A stretch of DNA of 64,000 bases from Ignavibacteria bacterium. Its GTDB lineage: Bacteria; Bacteroidota; Ignavibacteria; Tepidaquicellales; Tepidaquicellaceae. The stretch covers positions 124,001 to 188,000 of the forward strand of contig JADJYU010000012.1 of the NCBI GenBank assembly GCA_016719565.1, written 5' to 3'. Both the position numbers and the translations under genes were made by a program. Of this stretch, positions 7,932-18,109 are shown one piece after another; position 1 is the stretch's first letter; each line of letters begins with the position of its first letter. The notes under the pieces are model-generated. The model saw only the letters and a list, made by a program, of their open reading frames with translations, was not told the origin of the DNA and did no database searches.

Positions 7932-8863
7932 ATGGAACCCATAAAAAGGTAATAGCTCCAGCAGCTATTAACGCATTAACTGAAGCGTTGACAAATATTT
8001 ATTGGTATAAATCTGAGCTTCGTAGTTTTATAATTAATACTATAAGTGATCCATCTGTATTATCGAAACTCAATTGGAAAGATTACAAACGAAATATTGT
8101 TTCCATTTTAGTAAACTTTTTGGCAAGACATCAAAACACATATCACAACGACCTTTTAAAAATTAATGAGCGAAGTTTGTAAAATAAATGATTACTCACA
8201 TCTTGAGAGAGTTGAAGATGGTAAGAAGAAAGCAATAATTGCAAAAAATCTGTCGAGGCGCTCCGTCTTCAAATGAAAGGACACCAAAACTTACTTGAAG
8301 AACAAATACAGCAAGAAAAACGCAGAGCAATAGCATATGAAAAAAGCTTAAAAGTAAAAGGTGTTCAAGAGCGACTTGATGAAATTAAGATGGAGTTCTT
8401 CAAACTTGTAGGCTCAACTAATCCACAGACAAGAGGTTTCCAGCTTGAAAAGTAATTAATGAACTATTTAATTTATTTGACTTAGACTCGAAAAGCTTCA
8501 TTTAAGATTACAGGCGAACAAATTGACGGAGCTTTCACATTTGAGAATATTGATTATCTATTTGAAGGCAAGTGGCAAAAGGACTTTGTAAGCATCCAAG
8601 ATTTAGACGCATTCAGTGGTAAACTAACAAGAAAACTTGACAACACACTTGGATTATTCCTTTCAATTAATGGGTTTTCTGAAGATGCAGTCAAAGCACA
8701 TTCTACAGGAAGACGACTCATGATTTTAATGGATGGTTCAGACATTATGGGAGTTTTAGAAGGTAGAATTGATTTATTACAACTCCTATTGCGTAAAAGA
8801 AGACATGCTTCCCAAACAGGAAATATTTATCTTAAATTAAGTGAAATAATCACGGATGCATAA
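7932..8863 (+). CDS. PD-(D/E)xK restriction-endonuclease-like protein (several frameshifts)
   Basis: Four open stretches join into one protein of about 310 residues when single A insertions or deletions are corrected near 7943, 8165, 8247 and 8495. It begins MEPIK(K)VIAPAAINALTEAL, has a helical middle (YKRNIVSILVNFLARHQ), then a long coiled region (KGHQNLLEEQIQQEKRRA), then a nuclease-like C-terminal domain. In that domain ITGEQIDGAFTFENIDYLF is followed by EGKWQKD, which gives the D...E-x-K core of a PD-(D/E)xK fold. HSTGRRLMILMDG and LLLRKRRHASQTGNIYLK follow. Its stop overlaps the start of the HEPN-like gene, so the two form an operon. Nuclease activity is inferred from the motif, and the target is unknown. 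Confidence 0.65.
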
Positions 8864-9412
8864 TTATATAAAAAAAAGTTGCCAACAGTGTCTTTACAAA
8901 TACACATTTGCCTATGCGAGAAAAGATATAAAAAAAATTTTTCTGAATTATATCAAGCAACCGTATCGAGAGAAAGTCTAATTTCAGGTTTTATTCAAGG
9001 ACATTTAGTAGTGGAATTTTTGTTAATTAAAATAATCGAAATCAGTCAGCCAAAACTATTTGATTTGGCTGATGGATTAAATCATTTACGGCTAATTCAA
9101 CTAGCATACGGACTTGGACATATTAGTGAAGGTCAGCGAGACACCTTAATTCATATAAACCAAATGAGAAATAAATTTGCTCATCATCTGACTTATAAAC
9201 CTCCAATTGAAGATATAAAGAAGATTTTTTGAATGCCTCAAAATCTTTTGATGATTTGACCAGTGGGATAATGCAAGGGACCAGTTCAAATCGAGGGAAA
9301 ACTAATATTAATGACTGCGAAGAATGGGTAATTCCAGAACTTTTTTGTTCAGATTTCTTACGACCTACATTCTATATATACAGAATTGGGTGGAGACATT
9401 GAAGACTTTTAA
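8856..9412 (+). CDS. HEPN-like protein paired with the nuclease (frameshifted)
   Basis: The best start is the ATG at 8856, eight bases inside the preceding gene. Frames are rejoined near 8890-8935 and at about 9230 to give about 185 residues. The middle is all-helical and contains the motif MRNKFAH, an R-x4-H signature of HEPN ribonucleases, preceded by GHISEGQRDTLIHINQ. The C-terminus ends ELGGDIEDF and TAA at 9410. HEPN proteins cleave RNA and are common toxins in antiphage systems. Coupling to a PD-(D/E)xK protein suggests a two-component defence module. It could instead be a MtlR-like regulator, since that family shares similar helices. Frameshifts are in homopolymers. Confidence 0.6.
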
Positions 9413-9430
9413 AATTATTAAGAAAATAAT

Positions 9431-9453
9431 GACAGCAAACAGATTTTGCTGTC
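9431..9453 (+). terminator. Hairpin after HEPN-like gene
   Basis: A perfect 9-bp stem, GACAGCAAA (9431-9439) with TTTGCTGTC (9445-9453), starts 18 bp after the stop. There is no T tract, so it is only a possible terminator. The remaining intergenic DNA to 9609 contains AACCGTTATCGTCAAC (near 9557), which resembles an attC 3' end but has no visible partner. Confidence 0.5.
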
Positions 9454-9609
9454 AGAAGTGACGTGCTTAAATTCTAATTCAGTTTTTTAATTTACCTTTA
9501 ATGCTGGGTTGAAATTGTATTGCTCCTTAATCCCACTCAAATGCCTAGCGCAGAACCGTTATCGTCAACCTTAAACAGAGTCAATCGACTATGAACTAAC
9601 ATTTGAAGA

Positions 9610-11967
9610 TTGAAAACTGCAAATAGAGAAAAATACTTAGGACTTGTAAAGTGGTTTCACGACCAAGCAAGAGACGCTAATTATGGTTTTATCCAGCACG
9701 CCAAATTGGGCGACCTGTTTTTTCATGAACGCAGTATCGAAAAGGGACAAGACATACGCTCTTTTCGAGAGAATGCTATTGTTGTTTTTACAGCTCAAGA
9801 ATCCAAAAAACACAAAGGCAAACTTGAAGCCGTTGGAGTTAAGTATTTGGACAACGAAACAGATTTGAATTTTCTTTTCAATCACTTCCTTTCCATCCTT
9901 ACAGAGAAAAGTAAATATTCCGATTACAACACCATTCAAAAAGGAGTTCATTTAAAAATCTCTTCAATTCTTGATAGAACAACGGACAAGAAAATAATTG
10001 AACAACTTTATAAATGCTTTCAAAACTATTTATCTGTAAATCTTCAATCAGAATCAATCTCAGATGAAGAATACTTGAAAGGAGTTTTAAAAGTTTGTAA
10101 AGGTTTCTTTCCTGACAACTATAAACAAACTGCCGACCTGATTGAAGAAAAAAATTTCAAAAGAGTTGGCACACAAACTTTGGCTAGAAAGTTTATTAGA
10201 AACTTGCCAAATAGATTTTATCGCAAGCATTATTCTTTCAGCGACACAAGAAACAAAGGAAACAATTTTTAATAAATGTTCCAAAGAAGATAAATCAAAC
10301 ATACTTTTAAAGTTTTTAACAGCTTTGTAATAAATGACACAGACCCAAAGCTTGAAGTTATTAAAGAATTTCTCAAACTCTCAAAAGAGTTTGCCAACGA
10401 GCTGCACGAAAGTACTTTAACAACCACGATCAATATTTGTCCGGACTATTTCAAATTAAATCTGTGGCTTGAAGATTATCACGAAACTTTAGAATTTAAT
10501 TCTTACAAGCTTCACACTGAAATTCTTTCACCAACAGACCAAAAAAAGTTTGTCAAGAAAGTTCTTAAAAACATACACGAAGAAAAAGCAAATATTTCAG
10601 TCGAAGATTTGACTTCCTTGAATGTAATAGATTTTGAAACAAGCAAACTTGCAGAGCAATCAAATGAATCACATCTTGACTATTCAACCAGTATAATTCT
10701 AAATGTTATTTCAGACTGAAAATGTCAAACTAAACTTGAAACAAGAAAGGATGCAAATTCGGCGCAGCATAGAATATATGACCTCATAATAAAAACAAAT
10801 CAAAGAACCCAAAGACATTTTACAAATTGAAGGTTATTTTGATGAGTGTGGTGGTAGATGTAGCGTTACGGTTCACCAAGATAAAAACGAAGCAGGAGAA
10901 GATACAACCCCTAATATAAGCTACAAACGAAACGAATATCATAAATCGAAAAATCATCCTATTTGTGACGGTAGAAAAGCAGTTAATAGAATAACTAAAG
11001 AGCCTTTGCTCTCGGATGAGAATATAGAGTATTGGTGGTGTGCTAATCAAAAATGTTTCAAACCAAGTAGAGAACTTCACAACTCAACTGATTGGGAAAA
11101 TTATTCACTTCTTGACTTTTTAACAATCTTGAAAGTTGATTTCAAAGAATCAGATCTGGAAATTTATCTCAATATCATCAATAAGGCAAATAGATTTCTA
11201 AAACATCTCAAATGTAGGGAATGTAAACACATACTTTATCCAAAAGGTAAATCGCAATATGCGTTTTACGGTATAAATAATTTCCAGTGTTTAACTGAAA
11301 ACTGTTCAGAGAAAGGAATAGAAATTTATTTATCTCACTGTTTAAACGGCTATTGTGAAATGGAAATTGACAGTAGAGATTGTGTTAAATGCAAACCGCC
11401 AGAGCTTGACTCAGAATCTTGTGGATGGTATGTTTGTAACTTCTGCAATTCTTGTTGTAACGGACCGCAACTCAAAAAACGAAAAGAAGTTTATGAAAAT
11501 ATTTTACACAAGGAATACAAATGTCATATTAAAGGACACCGAGATTTAGGAATTGTATCTTGCAATAAATGTGGTGACTCAATGGAATCAATTGAGATGA
11601 AAGCTGATGAATATGAAAGAATTTTAAGTTGGTTTGTAAATAACAAAGATAAATCAGAACGCATCCATAAAAGCGGCAAGAATAAATTGGATAAGTGGTG
11701 GTTTTTGGTAAAGAGAAGTAATGACACATATGAAAATTTAGAGAAAAATTAAACAAATATTGTCAAGTTGGTTTTCAAATTCCCGACCTTGAACAAGACA
11801 AAGATTTGCAGTTAATTTCTGAACCTATAGATTTTAAAAAGCACATTGGCAACATTCTTTCATGTAAAAGTTGTGGCAATATCCTTGATTTATCAAACAA
11901 CCCTGAAAGAGCAATAGCAGTAAAACAATTTCATAATATAAAATTTGTCAAGGAAGCTGTAGAATGA
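9610..11967 (+). CDS. Cold-shock-domain plus zinc-ribbon protein, ~786 aa (frameshifted)
   Basis: One long reading, broken by homopolymer indels (near 10180, 10320, 10720-10800 and 11750), gives about 786 residues. The N-terminus is a cold-shock-like domain: GLVKWFHDQARDANYGFIQH, LGDLFFHERSI and VVFTAQESKKHKGKLEAVGV. A long helical middle follows. The last 400 residues are cysteine-rich: WWCANQKCF, CRECKHILYPKG, FQCLTENC, HCLNGYCEMEIDSRDCVKC, CNFCNSCCNGPQLKKR, SCNKCGDSM and SCKSCGNILD, so several zinc ribbons. The nucleic-acid-binding N-terminus and zinc knuckles suggest an RNA- or DNA-binding effector, and the place in a defence island suggests immunity. Both are inference. The first codon is TTG at 9610; the true start is uncertain. 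Confidence 0.6.
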
Positions 11968-12318
11968 TTAGGAGACAGATAATTTCGGAAGTTGATAATT
12001 TAGTTTGTTCAAATATTTAATTGCTATTGTATTATTTTAAATAGATTATGCTGTAGGATATGAATTTAGGGAGAATGAAAGTAATAAATTTCTTAAAATG
12101 TATATTGAGAAAATGAGTGTTCAGCAATAGAATTATTTATTGATTAAGATATGAGATTCTTATAGTGCTGTTGAATAACATATATAAGTTTCATATTTTA
12201 TTGCGCTGTTCCGAGTTGGAACAATATTCAAAAGCTTATGATAAGTTACAAATAAATTAGAGTGCGTATAATTGGATATTATAATAATAAATGGAATTTA
12301 ACTTTATAGAAAGTATGA
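11968..12318. other. Intergenic stretch, nothing recognised
   Basis: These 351 AT-rich bases separate the zinc-ribbon protein from the Dam-like methylase. I see no open frame, hairpin or repeat that I can support. The promoter of the restriction-modification operon should lie here. Confidence 0.5.
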
Positions 12319-13233
12319 ATGCAAAAACCAAAACCATTTTTGAAATGGGCCGGGGGAAAAACTCAATTACTTGAAACAATACATAATTCTTTACCAAAAG
12401 ATATTTATGAAAGTAAATTTACATATGTAGAACCTTTTGTAGGAAGCGGAGCGGTTTTATTTTCTATGATTAATAATTTCTCAACTCTTGATAGAGTAGT
12501 TATTAATGACATTAATAGTGATTCAATAAATTGTTATTTCACAATAAAGGACAATGTTACACACCTTATTTCTGAATTGAAGGAACTTGAATTTAAATAT
12601 TACACATTTAAGGACAAGCCGGAAGATAGAAAAGAATTTTATTATTTAAAGCGAAGTGAATTTAATTCAAGAAATTGTGATATTATTATTCAGTCTTCAT
12701 TATTTATTTTTTTGAATCGAACCTGCTTTAATGGTTTATACAGAGTGAATAGAAATAATAATTTTAATGTCCCGATCGGTAGTTATGTAACTCCTCAAAT
12801 TTGTGACTCAAAAAATCTTTTTTTCTGTAAGTGAAGCATTACAAAAATTGATATACTATGTGCGGACTTTGAACAAACCCTAAATTATGTTTCCGGTAAT
12901 ACTTACTTTTATTTTGACCCCCCATATAAACCACTAAGTCAAACATCCAGTTTTAATTCATATGCAAAGGATGATTTTAATGATATTCAGCAAATTCGGC
13001 TGAGAGATTTCTGTTCAAAATTAAATACAAATGGTTATAAATGGATGCTTAGTAATTCAGATGTTAAAGATAACAATCCAAATAATGATTTTTTTGATGA
13101 AATATACAACCACTTTAATATTACACGAGTAAGAGCTAAAAGAAGCATTAATGCAAATCCGGATAAGCGGGGAGAGCTTAATGAATTATTAATTACAAAT
13201 TACTTAAATGAACAAATTGTGTCAGTTGCTTAA
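12319..13233 (+). CDS. dpnM: Dam-like adenine methyltransferase of a DpnII system
   Basis: This N6-adenine methyltransferase of the Dam/DpnM class would methylate GATC. Motif I is visible at once as PFLKWAGGKTQLL (residues 6-18), followed by YVEPFVGSGAVLF. FLNRTCFNGLYRVN and the catalytic DPPY in FYFDPPYKPLSQTS come later. The frame is lost in a T7 run near 12830 and regained at an A run near 12850, a +1/-1 pair leaving the original phase. With both corrected it is 304 residues, the family length. The ATG at 12319 gives MQKPKPFLKWAGG. It overlaps the endonuclease gene by 26 bp, so the two are coupled. Compensating indels point to sequencing error. Confidence 0.88.
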
Positions 13234-14122
13234 TTTTGAAAGCGATGATGAATTGTTTAAAAATATTAGCTCAAGTTTTAAAGAAAAAATAACTCAATGG
13301 GATTATTTTGTTAATTGGAAAAAAGTGTTTCAGAATATAACTCCAATTGAACAGGAGTTAAATCTTTTAAATTATCTTATTGGTAAAGATGATATCGAAA
13401 AAGAAGCGTTCAGTTTAATAAAGAAATATCCACAAGTAATAAAAGCACTTCCTATTCTTATTGCCATTAGAGAACAATCAATCGAAGTATTAATAGAATC
13501 AGAAAATTTTATTTATAAAAAACATTCATTTATGCAAAGAGATCTTTCAGATGATGATTGTACTGATATTGTTGAATTCCTAGTTAAGTCCGGCTTGGGA
13601 AAATTAATCAGGGAGAAAAAAATAAAGAATCTCGTAGACTATGCAACCGGGGTTGAAGTTGGCCTGGATAGTAACGGGAGAAAAAACAGAGGCGGAACAC
13701 TTATGGAAATTCTAACTGAAAATTTTGTTGCTAAAACATGCAGCGAGCTAAATATTCCTTATCTTTCTCAAGTAAGTGTTAATAAAATAAAACAACAATG
13801 GAATATTGACATAAATGTTGATAAGTCATCACGAATAATCGATTTTGCAATTAACAAAAATGGCAAATTATTTTTTATTGAATGTAATTTTTACGGGGGC
13901 GGAGGTTCAAAATTAAAATCGACTGCAAGAGAATATATTGAAATGAATAGTTTCTGGAAATCGCAAGATATTGAGTTTATTTGGATAACAGATGGTGCAG
14001 GATGGAAATCAACTTTGAAACCATTAAGAGAATATTTTGATAAGGGACATTATTTGTTAAATTTGGAAATGCTTAGAAATAATATATTATTTCAAATTAT
14101 TAATAAATATGAAAGAACTTGA
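13208..14122 (+). CDS. DpnII-type restriction endonuclease (GATC)
   Basis: This 304-residue protein has the conserved block of the DpnII/MboI endonuclease family: DYATGVEVGLDSNGRKNRGG, then FIECNFYGGGGSKLKSTARE and WITDGAGWKSTLKPLREYFD. The E-C-N and following lysines form the metal-binding core of the fold. Together with the Dam-like methylase just upstream, the expected specificity is cleavage of unmethylated GATC. The frame is intact, about 15 residues longer than S. pneumoniae DpnII. The start ATG lies within the last 26 bp of the methylase gene, and the stop overlaps the next start (TTGA). The operon order is therefore methylase, nuclease, DGQHR gene. Confidence 0.92.
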   Translation: MNKLCQLLNFESDDELFKNISSSFKEKITQWDYFVNWKKVFQNITPIEQELNLLNYLIGKDDIEKEAFSLIKKYPQVIKALPILIAIREQSIEVLIESENFIYKKHSFMQRDLSDDDCTDIVEFLVKSGLGKLIREKKIKNLVDYATGVEVGLDSNGRKNRGGTLMEILTENFVAKTCSELNIPYLSQVSVNKIKQQWNIDINVDKSSRIIDFAINKNGKLFFIECNFYGGGGSKLKSTAREYIEMNSFWKSQDIEFIWITDGAGWKSTLKPLREYFDKGHYLLNLEMLRNNILFQIINKYERT

Positions 14123-15575
14123 TTTCTCTAATTGCAAAAAACGATTCTGAAAAAGAGACAGCGAAATTGTTTTCTGACTTGGGAATAACTTTGATTGAGT
14201 TAAACTGGAAAATGAAAGATGAGACAGGAAACGATGAAGGAGAAATAGATGGAATATTTTTAGATGAGATAAATAAAATCTACTTAATATATGACGTAAG
14301 TTATAAAGAGAAAGATAGACAAGAAAAAATTGTAAAGTTTTTGACCAAATGGAAAAATCACTATAACCAATCTATTATTAGAAAAAAATTAAATTTAAAA
14401 AATTACCCTATTTATGTTTTGTATATTGATAGATCTAATAATAAGAAAAAAATACATTCAATTAAAATTCATTTAGATAAATACACTAAAATTATTTATT
14501 CGTCAGATTATAATTATTTTAGCAAAATATTTGATGTTGTAGGAGATGGGTTTTAAATGATATTTACAATTTTTTAGATATTAAAATAAAGAAAGCATTA
14601 ATAAAACTATATCAGCAATTAAAATCTACGTAGGTGACACACCAGCTTATGTTTATGCAGACAAAGTCGATAATATTCTAAAGTATAGTTTTATTTTTAA
14701 GAAGAGGAGATTCAGTTGGTTATCAAAGAATGATTGATGGAAAAAGAATTAACAATATTGCCACCTCCATTAAATCAAATGAAATTAGTGCTTTTCCAAA
14801 TTCGATTTTATTAAATTGTATAGATGATTTAGACACTAAACACATACCTCAATCAGAATGTCCTAAACAAGTTAAAATTCATTTGCCAATTAATTTCTCA
14901 TCTTGCAAGGTTGTGGATGGACAACATAGATTACTCGCCTTTAGTAAATTAGATCCTAATATACAAGACAATCATATGCTACCTATAGTTCTATTTCAAA
15001 ACATGCCTGTAGAAAAAGAAATCCAAGTCTTTATTGAAGTTAACGATACTCAAAAGGAGTAGACCCCAATTTAATTTATTCATTGAAATCGGATCTAACT
15101 TGGCGAAATGGAACAAAAGAAAATATTGAAAAAATTTGTGTGGTGGTCACAAAAAAATTGAATAAAGAATGCGAAATATTAAAAGGCAATATATACTTTG
15201 GAAATGTAAATGAAAATAAAAGGTAAACTAACATTAACAACTTTTGTTCTAGCATTAAAAACAAATAAAATAATTGAAGGTAAAAAAGGGATATTTCAAA
15301 AAAGTAATAATGATATTAATGATCCCTTTAAGAAAATTAAATTATTTTATTCAAGCATCAAAAAATTAAACAGGAACATTCCATTCTATAAATCAAATCT
15401 TGGGGTTAAGTTAACTATTAAATATATTAGTTTATTTGAAAGAAACATAATGAAGAATTTCCTTAATGTTAAATTTATAGATGGAGTAAGTTTTTTTGCG
15501 GATTCAATAAACGAAAACATTGAAAATTTAGCTAAGAATTATGGAACAGGTGGTTTTAAAGAAGCTCAAAAATAG
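14119..15575 (+). CDS. Nuclease-like N-terminus fused to a DGQHR domain (frameshifted)
   Basis: Four open pieces rejoin into about 485 residues after single-base corrections near 14556-14620, 14720, 15055 and 15222. The N-terminal 145 residues resemble a PD-(D/E)xK fold: DEGEIDGIFLDE then KIYLIYDVSYKEKDRQEKI. A linker with YVGDTPAYVYADKVDNILKY and SVGYQRMIDGKRI leads to the DGQHR signature (SCKVVDGQHRLLAFSKL) and IEVNDTQKGVDPNL. DGQHR domains are known from DndB, the regulator of DNA phosphorothioation. Here the gene starts in the DpnII nuclease stop codon (TTG start, 4-bp overlap) and precedes a second methylase, so it belongs to this restriction operon. Its role there is unknown to me. Confidence 0.7.
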
Positions 15576-15644
15576 TATTTAGTCACTTAATAAATAAAAC
15601 AGTAATTTTAAAATTTCAAAACTCACCTAAAGATTTAGAATAGG

Positions 15645-16471
15645 ATGATAATTCCATATACAATTTCTAAAGACAGACATTTTAATCTACTTAGGAAATG
15701 TTATTGATTTATTATTAAAATTCGATCACAAATTTGACATAGTCTTTGCAGACCCGCCTTACTTTCTTTCCAATGACGGTTTAACAATTCAAAACGGAAA
15801 AATTTCTAGTGTAAATAAAGGCAAATGGGATAAATCATTTGGATATGAATATATAAATAATTTTAACCGGGAATGGTTGACTTTGATTAGAGATAAAATG
15901 AAGGAATCAGCTACAATATGGATTAGCGGAACACATCATAACATATTTAGCATTGAAATCTTACGGAACTAAATTTTAAGATATTAAAACGTTATTACAT
16001 GGCGAAAAACAAACCCACCACCAAATTTTTTCATGCAGGTTTTTTACTCATTCCACCGAACAGATTATCTGGGCAAGAAAGAATCCGAAAATATCTCATT
16101 TCTATAACTATGAACTTATGAGAGAAATGAATGACGGTAAACAAATGCAGGATGTCTGGACTCTACCTGCTATTGCTCCTTGGGAGAAAAAACAAGGAAA
16201 GCATCCTACACAAAAACCTCTTTCGGTTTTGTCCAGAATTATATTGGCTTCAACAAAACCAAATGATTGGATATTAGACCCATTCACAGGTAGCAGCACA
16301 ACAGGCATTGCAGCTAATTTATTTGGAAGAAGATTTTTAGGTATTGATATTGAGAAAGAATATTTGGAAATAAGCAAAAAAAGGAAATTAGAAATTGAAA
16401 ATATAAATATTAAGAATTTATATAATTCTAAAATTCTTGAATCAATAAGTAAGAGAAAGTTAGAAATATGA
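15645..16471 (+). CDS. dpnA: DpnA-like site-specific adenine methyltransferase (frameshifted)
   Basis: The reading starts MIIPYTISKDRHFNL at 15645 and, with indel corrections near 15695 and 15970-16060, runs to 16471 (about 275 residues). The catalytic motif comes early, FDIVFADPPYFLSNDG, with IWISGTHHN after it. The cofactor motif comes late (WILDPFTGSSTTGIAAN) and is followed by FLGIDIEKEYLEISKKR. This order (DPPY before FxGxG) is the beta class and matches DpnA, the second methylase of DpnII systems. In S. pneumoniae that enzyme can methylate single-stranded DNA, which protects incoming DNA. HPTQKPLSVLSRIILAST is also typical. It ends 49 bp from a convergent gene. Confidence 0.82.
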
Positions 16472-16520
16472 ATTTCGAGGATGTTGAAGGAAGTTGTGGA
16501 ACTGAATTAAAATTGAATTT

Positions 16521-17080
16521 TTAAAACCCTGGCTGTGCAGCTTTCAACACATGCATGTAGTCAACTTTATTATCAGCATAGTCTATTAACATCTGCAATA
16601 AATTTTTAAACATATAAGCACCTTCATTTCTTTTTTCACAAATTGAAAATAATTCAAGTATTGTACAAACATATTCTAGAGGTGTTAAATTTATTTTTGA
16701 ATCAATATATCCGTATTTATCTGTAATCTCTTTTACGGTTTTTAACTGATAACTATTTCTATCCTCAATTGTATCAAAAGGTGACACTGTATTATAAAAA
16801 TCCAAATAATAAGTTAATATGTCTCGAATTTCCTTATTAAAAAATTCAATTTTTAAAATTAGATCAACCACCCAATAAGAATGGATTGGTGCTTCAGCTC
16901 TTTCTTTTAAACCAGGTCTCAAAATTTTAATAACAAAATCCAAATCCGGGCGTTGTCCTTTTTTACCCTGAAACATACCAATAACAATTCCGCCTTTAAT
17001 TTTAAATGTTTTAAAGCTGTTGCTTTTGGTTTTAACTGAAGCAAATTTGTACCATCAAAATATTTAGAATTGTATTCCAA
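16521..17080 (-). CDS. Restriction-associated hypothetical protein (~186 aa, one frameshift)
   Basis: The protein reads from a TTG near 17080 as LEYNSKYFDGTNLLQLKPKA. It shifts frame near 17010 in an A/T run, continues FKIKGGIVIGMFQGKKGQRP and ends LKAAQPGF at 16521. No catalytic motif is evident. The sequence is mostly helical after residue 60 with conserved-looking phrases HSYWVVDLILKIEFF and YMFKNLLQMLIDYADNK. It lies 4 bp after a control-protein-like regulator, in the same direction, and converges on the DpnA-like gene. From position it is likely an accessory protein of the restriction system. I cannot name a biochemical function. Confidence 0.55.
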
Positions 17081-17084
17081 TCTT

Positions 17085-17321
17085 TTATTCAGAATGATTT
17101 TTTAAATGTTCAAACATCTTAAACAGTTCAACTGTTGAAATGTTTAATGAATTAGCAAATATATAAATATTTTAAGAGAAGGATTTCTTTCACCTCGTTC
17201 CACTTGTCCAACATATGTCCTGTGAAAACCACATTTTTCAGCCAACTCTTCCTGGGTTAGTTCAAATTTATTCCTAAAATGCTTAATAGTTTCTCGAATA
17301 TTTTAAAGTATCTTTTCTCAA
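17085..17321 (-). CDS. XRE-family control-protein-like regulator (frameshifted)
   Basis: This small helix-turn-helix protein of about 78 residues is transcribed toward the restriction operon's 3' end. The recognition unit is clear: NKFELTQEELAEKCGFHRTY then VGQVERGERNPSLK, followed by NSLNISTVELFKMFEHLK. This is the layout of C proteins that time expression of restriction-modification operons (C.BclI-like). Two homopolymer indels break it, near 17175 and 17300. A TTG at 17321 is the best start. As a C protein it would bind operators near its own promoter and activate or repress the nuclease gene. It could also simply regulate the two-gene minus-strand unit. Confidence 0.65.
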
Positions 17322-17489
17322 TATTATTTATTTAAAAAAAGAGTTATTTTACACTACTAATTCAACAGACAATAAGTATCATTCGGTTTTTCAGGAAAAT
17401 ATAACTTGCAAAATAAAATACTTTGAAAAATAAATATCCTTCTCCAAAAATTTTTGATCAAACACAAAGTATTATAGATTTAAAAATAG

Positions 17490-17978
17490 ATGGCAAAATT
17501 AATAAAAGAATTACAGAACAACAGATCGGTTATTTTTGATACCGGCAGTTTTGATAATTTTTGTGTTTATGTTGTAGAAAGTGACGGAACTAAAAAGCAC
17601 CATATGACAAAACTTATTTTAGTGAGTTGTTTATTATTTCCAATAAATATAATAAAGATAAAGTCTATTACGATTTTGTAGATATTTATGAGAAAACAAC
17701 AGGATCAATAGACTCATCTGTTCTTAACCAAATCGATAAAATTGTAGGAACTTACAACAAAGATGACAAAATTATTATTGAACAATGGTTTACCGTTATT
17801 TATGGTGGTATGATTGCAGAAGAAAATAAAAAAGCGTGCAAAATTAAAGAAAAGAATAAAACGATTAGGTATCCATCAAGTTTTAATCTTAAATATGCCA
17901 GCCAGTGAAGCTGCAAGATTTAGTTACCGGAAAAAATGGAGAGATTTGGATGTGATAATGAAAAAGTTAGGATTTTGA
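17490..17978 (+). CDS. DUF7004-like small protein (two frameshifts)
   Basis: The frames rejoin to about 162 residues: MAKLIKELQNNRSVIFDTGS at the start, FDNFCVYVVESDGTKKAPYD, a middle with VYYDFVDIYEKTTGSID and IIEQWFTVIYGGMIAEENKK, and a basic C-terminal part ending FSYRKKWRDLDVIMKKLGF. I recall this as a recurrent small family in bacterial genomes (DUF7004), but I cannot state a function. Shifts occur near 17605 and 17865. It stands alone between the restriction cluster and the RT-nitrilase gene, in the same direction as the latter. No catalytic motif is evident. Confidence 0.55.
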
Positions 17979-18109
17979 AGGAAGAGTAATTTTAAATTTT
18001 TTGCATAATCCAAATTACTTAGCTTTCTAATTTTCAAATGAACATATTAAAACAGCATACTAATTATTTGTGAATTATTAAGAAGTAAAGCAGAATAAAA
18101 TCCGAATAA

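Noticed and set aside
9533..9570. A third attC-like site near AACCGTTATCGTCAAC
   Set aside because: Only a 3'-end-like box is visible. I found no inverted partner upstream, so it is not listed as a site.
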